Of a DNA stretch of 64,000 nt, positions 51,846 to 60,033 are shown piece by piece. Under the pieces are notes generated by a model. It searched no databases. It was not told the DNA's origin and saw only the letters and a list, made by a program, of their open reading frames with translations. The stretch covers positions 1,116,001 through 1,180,000 of the forward strand of contig NZ_CP072203.1 in assembly GCF_017654315.1 (NCBI RefSeq). The letters are read 5' to 3'. The position numbers and the translations under genes were made by a program. How positions within the stretch are numbered: the stretch's first letter is position 1; every line of letters begins with the position of its first letter. Origin of the DNA: Gordonia polyisoprenivorans. GTDB taxonomy: Bacteria > Actinomycetota > Actinomycetes > Mycobacteriales > Mycobacteriaceae.

Positions 51846-52343
51846 CTAACCGACCGGCCCGTTGTGGCCGGTCGGTGTGCGTCGTGCACTGACCAGCAGG
51901 CTCAGGAACCGGATTCCGAGGCCGAGCAGGGCAAAGGTGCTGACCATCTGGATCGACACCGCGACACGGGTTTCCTGAGCGACGGCAGCGATGTCGCCGA
52001 AGCCGGTGGTCGTGAACACCGTCAGACTGAAGTACAGCGCGTCGATCCGGGTGAGTTTCTCGGTGAAACTACCGTAATCATAGTCGGAGAAGATGAAATA
52101 CATTGTCGCGAAGGCGATCACGTAGAACGTGGCCAGCGCCACCAACATCTCGAGGGCGGTGACCACCGGGTACGGTGACCGCAGGAAGTGGTGGATCTCG
52201 TAGCCGCAGAACGCGATCAGCAATGCAACACCGACCAGGAACCCCAGGGCCTTGGAGTTGCTCGCGGCGTTGATCGGCAACAGGAAGTAACCGAACAGCA
52301 AGATCACGCCCGCCGCGATCGGCCGTACCACGCCGGCGGCCAT
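51846..52343 (-). CDS. Two-helix potassium channel
   Basis: 165 residues from ATG 52343. Four hydrophobic segments are seen, the last two flanking a pore loop with selectivity filter TTGFGD. This is the Ion_trans_2 layout, so a homotetrameric K+ channel is expected. An upstream GTG at 52409 would add 22 residues and overlap the peptidase stop. It follows the M13 peptidase gene in the same direction. Confidence 0.82.
   Translation of the reverse strand: MAAGVVRPIAAGVILLFGYFLLPINAASNSKALGFLVGVALLIAFCGYEIHHFLRSPYPVVTALEMLVALATFYVIAFATMYFIFSDYDYGSFTEKLTRIDALYFSLTVFTTTGFGDIAAVAQETRVAVSIQMVSTFALLGLGIRFLSLLVSARRTPTGHNGPVG
51849..51876. terminator. Bidirectional hairpin at the adh/channel convergent junction
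   Basis: ACCGACCGGCC (51849-51859) pairs with GGCCGGTCGGT (51866-51876), an 11-bp stem with a 6-nt loop. It lies 39 bases after the alcohol dehydrogenase stop and inside the last codons of the channel gene, so it can stop the plus transcript. Confidence 0.65.
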
Positions 52344-52392
52344 CTCGAGGCGGGTGACCTCGTGGCCGCCGATCAGCCGACGGCGATGCGGT

Positions 52393-54387
52393 TCACCAGA
52401 TCCGGACACGGTCGGCGTCCGGGAGGAACAGAGCATCGCCCTCGGTGACGCCGAACGCCTCGTAGAACGCGTCGATATTCCGGACGACCCCGTTGCAGCG
52501 GAACTCCGGCGGCGAGTGCGGATCGATCGACAGTCGGCGGATGGCCTCGGCCTCCCGGGTTTTGGTGCGCCAGATCTGCGCCCAGCTGTAGAACACCCGC
52601 TGGGTTCCGGTGAGGCCGTCGATCTCGGGCACGTCGGTCCCCGAGGTCGCGAGATCGTAGGCCACGAGTGCGATCGACAACCCGCCGAGGTCGCCGATGT
52701 TCTCGCCGATGGTGAACTCGCCGTTCACCTTGTACTTCTCGTCGAGACCCTCGGGTGTGAACTCGTTGTATTGATCGATGAGTGTGCGGGTGCGAGTGGA
52801 GAATTCGGCGCGGTCGGCGTCGCTCCACCAGTTCACGAGGTTGCCGTCGCCGTCGTACTTGGCGCCCTGATCGTCGAACCCGTGGCCGATCTCGTGGCCG
52901 ATCACCGCGCCGATGCCGCCGTAGTTGGCGGCGTCGTCGGCATCGGGATCGAAGAACGGTGGCTGCAAGATGGCCGCGGGGAAGACGATCTCGTTCATCC
53001 CCGGGTTGTAGTAGGCGTTGACCGTCTGCGGTGTCATGAACCACTCGTCGCGGTCGACCGGTGCGCCGATCTTCGCGAACTCCCGATCCTGCTCGAAAGA
53101 TGCAGCGCGCGCAACATTTCCGATGAGATCGCCACGGTCGACGGTCAATGCGCCGTAGTCGCGCCAGCGCGCCGGGTAGCCGATCTTCGGGGTGAACTTG
53201 TCGAGCTTGGTCAGCGCCTTCTCCCGGGTGGCCGGGGTCATCCACTCCAACTCGGAGATGTTCCGACGGTAGGCCTCGACGAGATTGCCGATCAATTCAT
53301 CCATCCGCGCCTTGGCCTCGGGCGGGAAATGCTTGGCCACATACAGTCGTCCGACGGCGAAGCCCATCGCGTTCTCGACGAAGCCCACGCCCCGCTTCCA
53401 GCGGTCCCGATTGGTCTCCGCGCCGGTCAGGGTGCGACCGTAGAAATCGAAGTTCTCCTCGACGAACACCGAGGACAGATACGGTGCCGCTGTGCGCAGC
53501 AACCGCCACGACAACCAGGTCGTCCAGTCCGACACGGGGGCCTGGGCGACGAGCGCCGAGACGTCGGTGACGAACGACGGCTGCCCCACGACCACCTCGG
53601 CGAAGGTGGTGTCGCCGACCGTGCCCAAACCGCCGAACCACGAGTGCAGATCGAAACCCGATGCCGCGGAACCGAACTCGCCGAGACTCATCAGGTTGTA
53701 AGTGAGCTCCGCGTCGCGACGGCGGACCACATCCCAGTGGTGGCCGGCGATCGCGGTCTCCAGACGCAGTACCGTGGCCGCCCGGTCGTCGGCATCGTCA
53801 AAGCCGGCGAGCGTGAACATCTTCGCCACATGCGCCCGATAGGCGTCCAGCGTCGCGGCGTGCTTGTCCTCGCGGTAGTAGGACTCGTCGGGCAGGCCGA
53901 GTCCCGACTGCACGACGTGCACGAGGTAGCGATCGGACTGGCGGGCGTCGGTGTCGACGTAGAACGCGAAGAGCCCGCCGACGCCGTGCCGCTGCAGGCG
54001 ACCCATGCGCGCGGAGAGTTCGCTCACGTCGGAGATCGCGGCGATGGCCTCGAGCTCGCCGGAGATCGGGCCGATGCCGAGCGCTTCGATGTGCTCGGTG
54101 TCCATGAAGGAGCCGTAGAGATCGCCGATCTTGGCGGCGTCGGTGCCGCTCTCGGGATTCGATTCGGCGGCTTCGACGATGATGTCGCGGACGTTCTCCT
54201 CGGCGCGATCGCGCAGCACGTGGAAGGCACCGTCGACCGATCGGTCCTCGGGGATGGTGTGGGACTCCAACCACTTGCCGTTGACGTGGGTGAACAGGTC
54301 GTCCTGGACGCGCACGGCGTCGTCGACCCAGTCGAGGTCCAGTCCGGAAGCGGGGAGAGAAGTATTCGACACAGTCACGCGTTCCAT
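52393..54387 (-). CDS. zmp1: M13 zinc metallopeptidase (Zmp1-like)
   Basis: 664 residues, the length of M. tuberculosis Zmp1 (Rv0198c). Catalytic motifs are present: the zinc-binding HEIGH (GAVIGHEIGHGFDDQG) and the GENIGDLGG third-ligand motif, with NAYYNPGMNEIVFPAAILQPPFF typical of the neprilysin family before it. No signal peptide is seen, as in Zmp1. It processes peptides and in pathogens affects inflammasome activation. The real start is ATG 54387; the frame remains open upstream to 54786. Confidence 0.9.
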   Translation of the reverse strand: MERVTVSNTSLPASGLDLDWVDDAVRVQDDLFTHVNGKWLESHTIPEDRSVDGAFHVLRDRAEENVRDIIVEAAESNPESGTDAAKIGDLYGSFMDTEHIEALGIGPISGELEAIAAISDVSELSARMGRLQRHGVGGLFAFYVDTDARQSDRYLVHVVQSGLGLPDESYYREDKHAATLDAYRAHVAKMFTLAGFDDADDRAATVLRLETAIAGHHWDVVRRRDAELTYNLMSLGEFGSAASGFDLHSWFGGLGTVGDTTFAEVVVGQPSFVTDVSALVAQAPVSDWTTWLSWRLLRTAAPYLSSVFVEENFDFYGRTLTGAETNRDRWKRGVGFVENAMGFAVGRLYVAKHFPPEAKARMDELIGNLVEAYRRNISELEWMTPATREKALTKLDKFTPKIGYPARWRDYGALTVDRGDLIGNVARAASFEQDREFAKIGAPVDRDEWFMTPQTVNAYYNPGMNEIVFPAAILQPPFFDPDADDAANYGGIGAVIGHEIGHGFDDQGAKYDGDGNLVNWWSDADRAEFSTRTRTLIDQYNEFTPEGLDEKYKVNGEFTIGENIGDLGGLSIALVAYDLATSGTDVPEIDGLTGTQRVFYSWAQIWRTKTREAEAIRRLSIDPHSPPEFRCNGVVRNIDAFYEAFGVTEGDALFLPDADRVRIW

Positions 54388-54492
54388 CCTGTCACCGCCG
54401 TCGCGATCCGTCAGCCGGCATGGCCGGGTAGGGGCTTCGGATGAGATCGAGTCGGGTCTTGCGTTTGGCCGGCGGCTGTCGGTGGTGCTGGG

Positions 54493-54506
54493 TAAGTTGC
54501 ACGCCA
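54493..54506 (+). promoter_or_regulatory. Leaderless promoter of the TM2-like gene
   Basis: TAAGTT at 54493-54498 ends exactly 7 nt before ATG 54506, and no ribosome binding site precedes the ATG. Confidence 0.55.
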
Positions 54507-54973
54507 TGTATCCCGAGATGCCTGATTCGCGTCCGCCCTCCGGCCAGTTCCCGTCGGGGCACCAGTCCTCGGGACAATTGCCGTCTGCAGGCGAGTGGTT
54601 TCCGGCGGCCCCGCCCGCTCCGGCACCGCCGCCGGTGGCCGGTCCGGTGTACCCGTCGCCGGCCCCGTATGGGTACGTGCCGGTTCCGGTGCCCGTCGGC
54701 CAGTACCCGCCGGTCGTTGTGGTCGGCAGTGAAAAGAGTGTCGGTGTGGCGCTGGTCTTGACCTTCTTCTTCGGCCCGCTCGGCATGTTTTACTCCACGG
54801 TCACCGGCGGGCTGGTCATGCTGGGCGTGTACGTCCTGGCCGCGCTGCTGTCGATCTTCACGGTGGGGATTCCGCTGTTTCTGGCGTGGATCGGCTGCAT
54901 GGTCTGGGCGTGCACCGCGGCGAACGAACACAACAGCCGGGTACGCGCGCAGCTGGTCGGGCGGTATTACTGA
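54506..54973 (+). CDS. Proline-rich small membrane protein, TM2-like
   Basis: 155 residues. The first ~75 are Pro/Ser/Gly-rich with a PVPVPVGQYPPVVVV stretch. Two hydrophobic hairpins follow (VALVLTFFFGPLGMFYSTVTGG, LVMLGVYVLAALLSIF, FLAWIGCMVWACTAANEHN), as in TM2-type proteins that carry a short DRF-like or polar pair between helices. It ends in RAQLVGRYY. Function unknown. It is divergent from the M13 peptidase. Confidence 0.7.
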   Translation: MYPEMPDSRPPSGQFPSGHQSSGQLPSAGEWFPAAPPAPAPPPVAGPVYPSPAPYGYVPVPVPVGQYPPVVVVGSEKSVGVALVLTFFFGPLGMFYSTVTGGLVMLGVYVLAALLSIFTVGIPLFLAWIGCMVWACTAANEHNSRVRAQLVGRYY

Positions 54974-55019
54974 GGCAGCGCCGACGCGGTTGGTCTCGCA
55001 GGCTCCTGTCGGCGGCTGA

Positions 55020-55466
55020 TCATCGAGTTCCGTTGGGGCTCGATCGCCGAGCCGCACCTGGTACGTACTCGACTATGTTGCCCTCGTTGAGCATGTAGAT
55101 CCACGGTCCGACGGGACGATCGTGGACGATCTCTTCCATCCTCGGCCAGTACCTGACGACTCGGCTCAGCCAGTCCCACGTCGACATGTCTCGCTTGCCG
55201 CCGATGTTGAAGACCCGCAGCCCACTATTCCAGAGTGCTTGTACCTCAACGGGTTTTGTACGGAGCTTCTTGTCCCGGGCAATGACTATGAGGTTGCGCG
55301 AAGCCACCGCCGGTATCCAGTCGGGGTCCAATACCCCGGGTGGACACTCCGGGATCAGTGGGTGGCCGACGTGGATCGTGTCCTTACGGGCAGCTGCCAG
55401 CGCGCGTCCGAGTCCCAGCGCACTTTCGTCGACATAGAATCGGACCAGGTGCTCCACCGCGACCAT
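55020..55466 (-). CDS. VapC45-like PIN-domain toxin
   Basis: 148 residues. Acidic PIN residues are visible: FYVDESALGLGRAL (Asp, Glu) at the start and IARDKKLRTK (Asp) near residue 85. Overall it resembles the PIN-like VapC45 group, paired with DUF433 antitoxins. Such toxins cut RNA. It starts 28 bases after the antitoxin stop, in the same direction, which fits a toxin-antitoxin operon. Confidence 0.7.
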   Translation of the reverse strand: MVAVEHLVRFYVDESALGLGRALAAARKDTIHVGHPLIPECPPGVLDPDWIPAVASRNLIVIARDKKLRTKPVEVQALWNSGLRVFNIGGKRDMSTWDWLSRVVRYWPRMEEIVHDRPVGPWIYMLNEGNIVEYVPGAARRSSPNGTR

Positions 55467-55494
55467 ACGTTCGATCCCGCGCTCGCCGCACTCG

Positions 55495-56259
55495 TCAGCT
55501 CGCTCGCGCTGAGTACGCGTCAGCAGACTTCAGCTCGTATCGCACTGCGGCTTCGACCTGGTGGGGAGACAGCTCGTATAGATCGGCGATCATATCGATG
55601 GGATCGCCCGCCGCGTAGAGTTCGCGGATGATGTCGGTCGGGACTCCCCGGGTTGTCGGTTCCCCGAATCGTTGCATGGGGTCGACGACGACCTCCCGGA
55701 TGCTGGGGTCCGGATTCAGACTGACGATCTGTCTATCGGGGTACGCGGCGTCGGTGTCCTCCTCACTCCAGTGGAGCGAATCGGCGAAGTCCTGAGCCTC
55801 CCGCGACCAGTGGAGCATTTCCTGGTCGTTGCGTATCACGACCAAGAACAGTCGCTTGTCCAACCCAACCTGCTCCTGAACCTGCCAGACCAGCTCACGA
55901 TTCTCCACGGCCAGCCACAGTTTGGCCGATGCCAACGGGTATCGCGTATTCAATCGCTCGCGCAGCTTCTCAATCGCCGGCCGCATTCTGGCGACCAGTG
56001 CACCCTCGCCTCGATACTCGGCAAGGAGCCGAGCTTCGATGAACTCTCCCCACGTCACGATCTCGTCACCGGACCGCCGTGGTCGAATGATCGGCGGATA
56101 CGTTTTTCCGCCGCGCCGATACCCATCGATCCATCGCCCCGCTGTCCCGGGTTTGAGGCCGAGGATGTGATCGACCTGGCCGAATCCGTAGACCGGACGG
56201 TCCTGAAGGGTCATCACCGTGTTCGACGACTGAGGCGGCGGGGGCATGCGGTCAATCAT
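55495..56259 (-). CDS. VapB45-like DUF433 antitoxin
   Basis: 254 residues from ATG 56259. The N-terminal part has a DNA-binding helix region (YGFGQVDHILGLKPGTAGRWIDGYRRGGKTYPP). The C-terminal ~55 residues are a DUF433 domain (RGVPTDIIRELYAAGDPIDMIADLYELSPHQVEAAVRYEL). This two-part layout matches VapB45-type antitoxins (Rv2018-like). It is expected to bind the PIN toxin downstream and repress the operon. The start could also be ATG 56247 or 56214. Confidence 0.7.
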   Translation of the reverse strand: MIDRMPPPPQSSNTVMTLQDRPVYGFGQVDHILGLKPGTAGRWIDGYRRGGKTYPPIIRPRRSGDEIVTWGEFIEARLLAEYRGEGALVARMRPAIEKLRERLNTRYPLASAKLWLAVENRELVWQVQEQVGLDKRLFLVVIRNDQEMLHWSREAQDFADSLHWSEEDTDAAYPDRQIVSLNPDPSIREVVVDPMQRFGEPTTRGVPTDIIRELYAAGDPIDMIADLYELSPHQVEAAVRYELKSADAYSARAS

Positions 56260-56420
56260 GGCAGCCGCAGGCGACATCCTGCAGCGGCAATCAGGCGCCC
56301 TGTGGATACGCGACGATCCGATCACATCACCGCTGCGAAATGGTCCGAACACCACCTCGTCGCGAGCGGTTCAGCAAGTGCCAGGATCGCCGCCGTCGCC
56401 ACCCCGGGCCCTGATCCGGC

Positions 56421-57185
56421 TCAGAACTCTCCGAGTGCCGAGTTCATCGCCCAGTACAGGATCTCGGCGTTCTCGCCGGCCGTCAGCACCGCGTCGCCGA
56501 CGTCGATTCCACGTGCGGAGTCCCCGGCGCCGAGCTCGATGGTTGCCTGCGGGGCGTCGGCGACCACCGAGAAATCCACCGACCCGGTGACGACGAACAG
56601 ATGGGTGAACCGTGCCCCGGGGAGCTGGATCGTCGAGCCCGCCGCGGGTCGGGCGGCATACAGTGTCGCGCCGGCGTTCGCGATCGAAATGGCCGCCTCG
56701 TGGGTGGGATCGCCGGAGGCCACCGTCACCAGGGCGCCGGTGGACAGCTCCGCGGAGATGTCGCGCTGGGCATAGGAGGGGGACAGACCGTGACTGTCGG
56801 GCATGACCCACATCTGCACGTAGTGCGTGGTCGAGGTACCCGACCCCGGCAGATCGGGCCAGGGATCGTTGCGCTCGGAGTGGTCGATACCGCGTCCGGC
56901 GCTCATGCGTTGGGCCAGGCCGGGGACCACCACGCCCGCATGGCCCGCGGAGTCACGGTGGACCAGCGAGCCCGAGCTCACCCATGTGACGATCTCGGAT
57001 TCTTGATGATGATGTGATCCGAAACCACAATCGGGCGGTAAAAATTCTTCATTAGATGCAATTAGGGCACCATGATGGGTGTTGGCTGGATCATAGTGAT
57101 CCCCGAAGGAGAAGCAATGGTAGGAGGTGAGCCAGGCGGTCGCCGTCAGGCTCCTGTCTCCGGCCCGAATGACCGTGTAGCCCAT
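56421..57185 (-). CDS. Pirin-like bicupin protein
   Basis: 254 residues with two cupin barrels. The first has the metal-binding pattern of pirins: FGDHYDPANTHHG, FGSHHHQESEIVTWV and GRGIDHSERN. The second cupin is degenerate. Relatives include YhhW-type quercetinases; the real substrate is unknown. Its ATG start marks the limit for the divergent PBP-like gene. Confidence 0.85.
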   Translation of the reverse strand: MGYTVIRAGDRSLTATAWLTSYHCFSFGDHYDPANTHHGALIASNEEFLPPDCGFGSHHHQESEIVTWVSSGSLVHRDSAGHAGVVVPGLAQRMSAGRGIDHSERNDPWPDLPGSGTSTTHYVQMWVMPDSHGLSPSYAQRDISAELSTGALVTVASGDPTHEAAISIANAGATLYAARPAAGSTIQLPGARFTHLFVVTGSVDFSVVADAPQATIELGAGDSARGIDVGDAVLTAGENAEILYWAMNSALGEF

Positions 57186-57809
57186 ACCCCATTATGGGCA
57201 TCCGAGAGCAGCACGGATTCGGGCCCGTCCCGCGCTGCCCGCACTCCGCAGCCCTCGCCACGGTCGCCGTCGGGTCGTCATCGCGCCGCGGACGACGAAG
57301 CCGAGGTGCGGCCCGCACCTCGCGGGCCCCGCGATCGCCGCTTCGACGACAGAACGCCGGTCCGCGCCCCCGGCCGCTCACCCGCTGTCAACAGGCGTGC
57401 GGTACCCGGAGCTCCGGCCGCGGAGCGGGCGGTCGGGCCATCCCGGCGGCAAGCGCCGCCGCCGACCCCGCGCCCCCGCGCTGGTGACATGCCCCCGCGA
57501 TCCGGTACTCGGTCCGCTGCGGCGTCGCGCCCCGACGCCGTGCGTCCAGACCCCGTGCGTCTAGACCCCATGCATACTGCCAAGCACTCGCGCGCCGACA
57601 CCCAGCCCAGGTCGCCCACGTCGACAATCGCGGCACCCACCGCACGCGACAGCGGGACGGGCGGCGCGTCCGACAAGGGCGTCGTGTCACTGACGAAGAC
57701 GGTCGCCCGCGAGAAAACCGCGGCACGAGACACGATCGTGACCGGTCCGAATCCCGACTGCAAGCCCACGGGATCGAAATCGCGTGTGACTAGAGTGAAA
57801 ATTGTGACT
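57186..57809 (+). other. Arg/Pro-rich open frame before the PBP-like gene
   Basis: About 620 bases in frame with the downstream PBP-like gene, open since 57072 and GC-rich in the third position. It encodes low-complexity Arg/Pro/Ala sequence with RHRAADDEAEV and QAPPPTPRPRAGD. If translated it would be a long cytoplasmic tail on the PBP-like protein, but no good start with a ribosome site is present after 57185. Most likely it is the intergenic region of the divergent pair; a tail remains possible. Confidence 0.4.
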
Positions 57810-57812
57810 ATG
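57786..57812 (+). promoter_or_regulatory. 9-bp-phased GTGAC repeat array before the PBP-like gene
   Basis: GTGACT at 57786, GTGAAA at 57795 and GTGACT at 57804, each 9 bases apart. The complement reads GTCACA-N3-TTCACT-N3-GTCACA, fitting the MtrA consensus. The 18-base string starting GTGTGAC at 57784 matches the array at 1897 in all but one base. TAGAGT at 57791 could be a -10 element, giving leaderless starts at GTG 57804 or ATG 57810. Confidence 0.6.
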
Positions 57813-59447
57813 GGTTCTCGTGTGAAGTGGGCGGTGCTGGCCGCGTGCGTCGTGCTGATCTGTGCGGCCGCATTCGGCATCAAGGAGTTGGTCGCACCGA
57901 CCCCCGACACCGGTGCCAAGTCGGCGATCAATGCCTTCGCCGCCGCGTGGGGACGCCAGGACGCGGCGGCGACGGCGTCGCTGACCACCGCACCCGGCCA
58001 GGCCGGTGAGTCCTTCACCCAGACCTTCCAGGCGATGAACGCCCGTGAGGTCGACGTCGAGGTCCGCAAGCCGGTCGAATACAGCGACGGCACCGCGTCG
58101 TTCTCCCTGCAGACGACGTGGAAGTTCGACGCCGACCACAGCTTCACCTCGACCACCTCCGGCGGTGCGCGGCACCTGTCGACCGGGTGGAAGGTCACCT
58201 GGGACCCGGGCGTGATCTATCCGGGGCTGCCCGCGGGCGGCAACCTGCGGGAGATCCGCACCGATGCCACACCGGCGCCGACGGTCACCAGCCGCTCCGG
58301 CAAGACGTTCATGTATCTGCAGCCGGTCAACGAGATCGTCCTCGACCCCACCCAGACCCGCAACGTCAACGCCTCTGCGGCGGCATTGGCCAACGCGCTC
58401 GCCCCGATCGCCCCCCTGATCACCACCTCGGTGATCAATCAGAGGCTGGCCCAGACGCCGGGTCAGGCCATCACCGCGGTCACCCTGCGCAACTCCGACA
58501 TGGCTGTTCTCAGTCGTGACCCGGCGTCGGTGCCCGGGGTCTCGGTGCGCAAGGCCGGCATGCTCGTCATGGCCGATCGGCGCCTGTCCTCACCGTTGGA
58601 GGCGGGTCTGACCAATTACTGGCAGGCCATTCGCGACGCCACCGCCGGCTGGCAGGTGCAGATGGTCGGGCCGGGATTGGCCCCGCAGCGGCTCGACGGA
58701 GAGCAGGGCCCGACTGGGCCTGCCGTGTCCACCTCGGTCGATCAGGGCGTACAGCTCAGTCTCGGTGACGCCGCCGTCGAGGTCGGCCAGCCGGCGACGA
58801 TCATGGCGCTCGACGCGAAGACCGGGGCGATTCTCGGTGTGGCACAGAATGATTACGCGGCCGACCGGGGCAACAACCTCGACGCCGCCTACCCCGTCGG
58901 CACCACCCTCGACCCGGTGCTCGCCGCCGTCGACAAGTCGGCCCGCGCAAACCAGGAGACCACCGATCAGGTGCTCGATCGGCTCGGCCTGGGCGTGCAG
59001 TTCACCATCCCCGGCGCCAGCGCACCGACCCAGGGGTCGGGCGTCGCGACGATCGACCTGCAGTCGGCGGCATCGCGGATGTCGATGACCAACATGGCCG
59101 CGCTCGGGGTGGCGATGGCGCGCAGTGCGTCGGGCACGATGAACTCGGTGGCGCCCTACGTCATCAACGGTGTGCCGACCAAGGTTGCGGGCGGGTCGCT
59201 GGGGAATCTCGATGCCGGACTGACCACTCCGATCTGGGCCGCGATGACGAGCACCGCCAAGTCCGGCGACGCCAGTGACCTCACCAGCGCTCCCGGATTG
59301 CGTGCGCTTGTCGGCACCAACGGGCCCGAGGGTCCCGGGTGGTTCGTCGGCGTCCAGGGCGGCAAGGTCATCGTCATCTACACCGAGGGGCCGAAGTCGG
59401 GGACAGCAGCACTGCAGGTGGCGCAGAAGTACTTCCGGATCAACTGA
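57810..59447 (+). CDS. Penicillin-binding protein homologue lacking transpeptidase residues
   Basis: 545 residues. One membrane anchor (VKWAVLAACVVLICAAAFG), then a MecA_N/NTF2-like domain (~residues 40-150), a PBP-dimerisation region (~150-330) and a shortened transpeptidase-like part. The domain order is that of class B PBPs such as Rv2864c. The active-site motif, normally S-x-x-K after YPxG, reads YPVGTTLDP (residues 361-369): serine is Thr365 and lysine is Asp368. The SxN region is deleted, and KTG is replaced by VGTNGPEGPGWFVG. It cannot be a normal transpeptidase and is probably a scaffold or sensor. Confidence 0.75.
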   Translation: MGSRVKWAVLAACVVLICAAAFGIKELVAPTPDTGAKSAINAFAAAWGRQDAAATASLTTAPGQAGESFTQTFQAMNAREVDVEVRKPVEYSDGTASFSLQTTWKFDADHSFTSTTSGGARHLSTGWKVTWDPGVIYPGLPAGGNLREIRTDATPAPTVTSRSGKTFMYLQPVNEIVLDPTQTRNVNASAAALANALAPIAPLITTSVINQRLAQTPGQAITAVTLRNSDMAVLSRDPASVPGVSVRKAGMLVMADRRLSSPLEAGLTNYWQAIRDATAGWQVQMVGPGLAPQRLDGEQGPTGPAVSTSVDQGVQLSLGDAAVEVGQPATIMALDAKTGAILGVAQNDYAADRGNNLDAAYPVGTTLDPVLAAVDKSARANQETTDQVLDRLGLGVQFTIPGASAPTQGSGVATIDLQSAASRMSMTNMAALGVAMARSASGTMNSVAPYVINGVPTKVAGGSLGNLDAGLTTPIWAAMTSTAKSGDASDLTSAPGLRALVGTNGPEGPGWFVGVQGGKVIVIYTEGPKSGTAALQVAQKYFRIN

Positions 59448-59493
59448 GTCATCAACCGCGACCCGGTGTGGACCGAGGCCCGATCGTGGCCGG

Positions 59494-60033
59494 CTACTGC
59501 GCGGCGTCGGCCGGTCGGGGCGGTTCGGCAGTCGCCGTGCGTCGCAGGATCAGAGCTGCCAGCGCCCGCCAGCCCAGGAGCACCAGGCCGAGGAACAGTG
59601 TCGCGACGATGATGAAGCTCACCTCGGTGCCCTCGTGGAGCAGATACCGCAGGATCATGCCGACGGTGACGGTGCAGAACCAGATGGCCAACCCGGCCGG
59701 TGCCAGGCGCTCCGGGCGGAAGTCGCGACCGAACCAATCGCTGGAACGGACGTGGGAGTAGACGTAGACGATCGACCAGCCGACCGCTGTCCCGGCGAGG
59801 AACGGCCACAGCGTCTGAGCCACACCGAGCGGGTTGAAACCGTTGTGGTGTGAGGCCCGTCCGATCAGCACGAACACGGATACGGCGACGATGTCGACGA
59901 GTGCGGTGACCGGCAACTGCACGTGTGCAGACGCCTGTGACTGGGACCTGGCCCCCCTGGTGGCCATGTCAGGACTCGACATGGTCATCCACGGTAGCCC
60001 GAAATCCTCGTCAGGCCGAACTCGCTCCGTCAT
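59494..60033 (-). CDS. DUF3054 membrane protein
   Basis: 179 residues with four helices and the DUF3054 pattern: VDIVAVSVFVLIGRASHHNG, AGTAVGWSIVYV, and TVTVGMILRYLLHEGTEVSFIIVATLFLG. Function unknown. The start overlaps the upstream flippase gene by 23 bases, indicating translational coupling; ATGs at 59988 and 59982 are alternatives. Confidence 0.8.
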   Translation of the reverse strand: MTERVRPDEDFGLPWMTMSSPDMATRGARSQSQASAHVQLPVTALVDIVAVSVFVLIGRASHHNGFNPLGVAQTLWPFLAGTAVGWSIVYVYSHVRSSDWFGRDFRPERLAPAGLAIWFCTVTVGMILRYLLHEGTEVSFIIVATLFLGLVLLGWRALAALILRRTATAEPPRPADAAQ

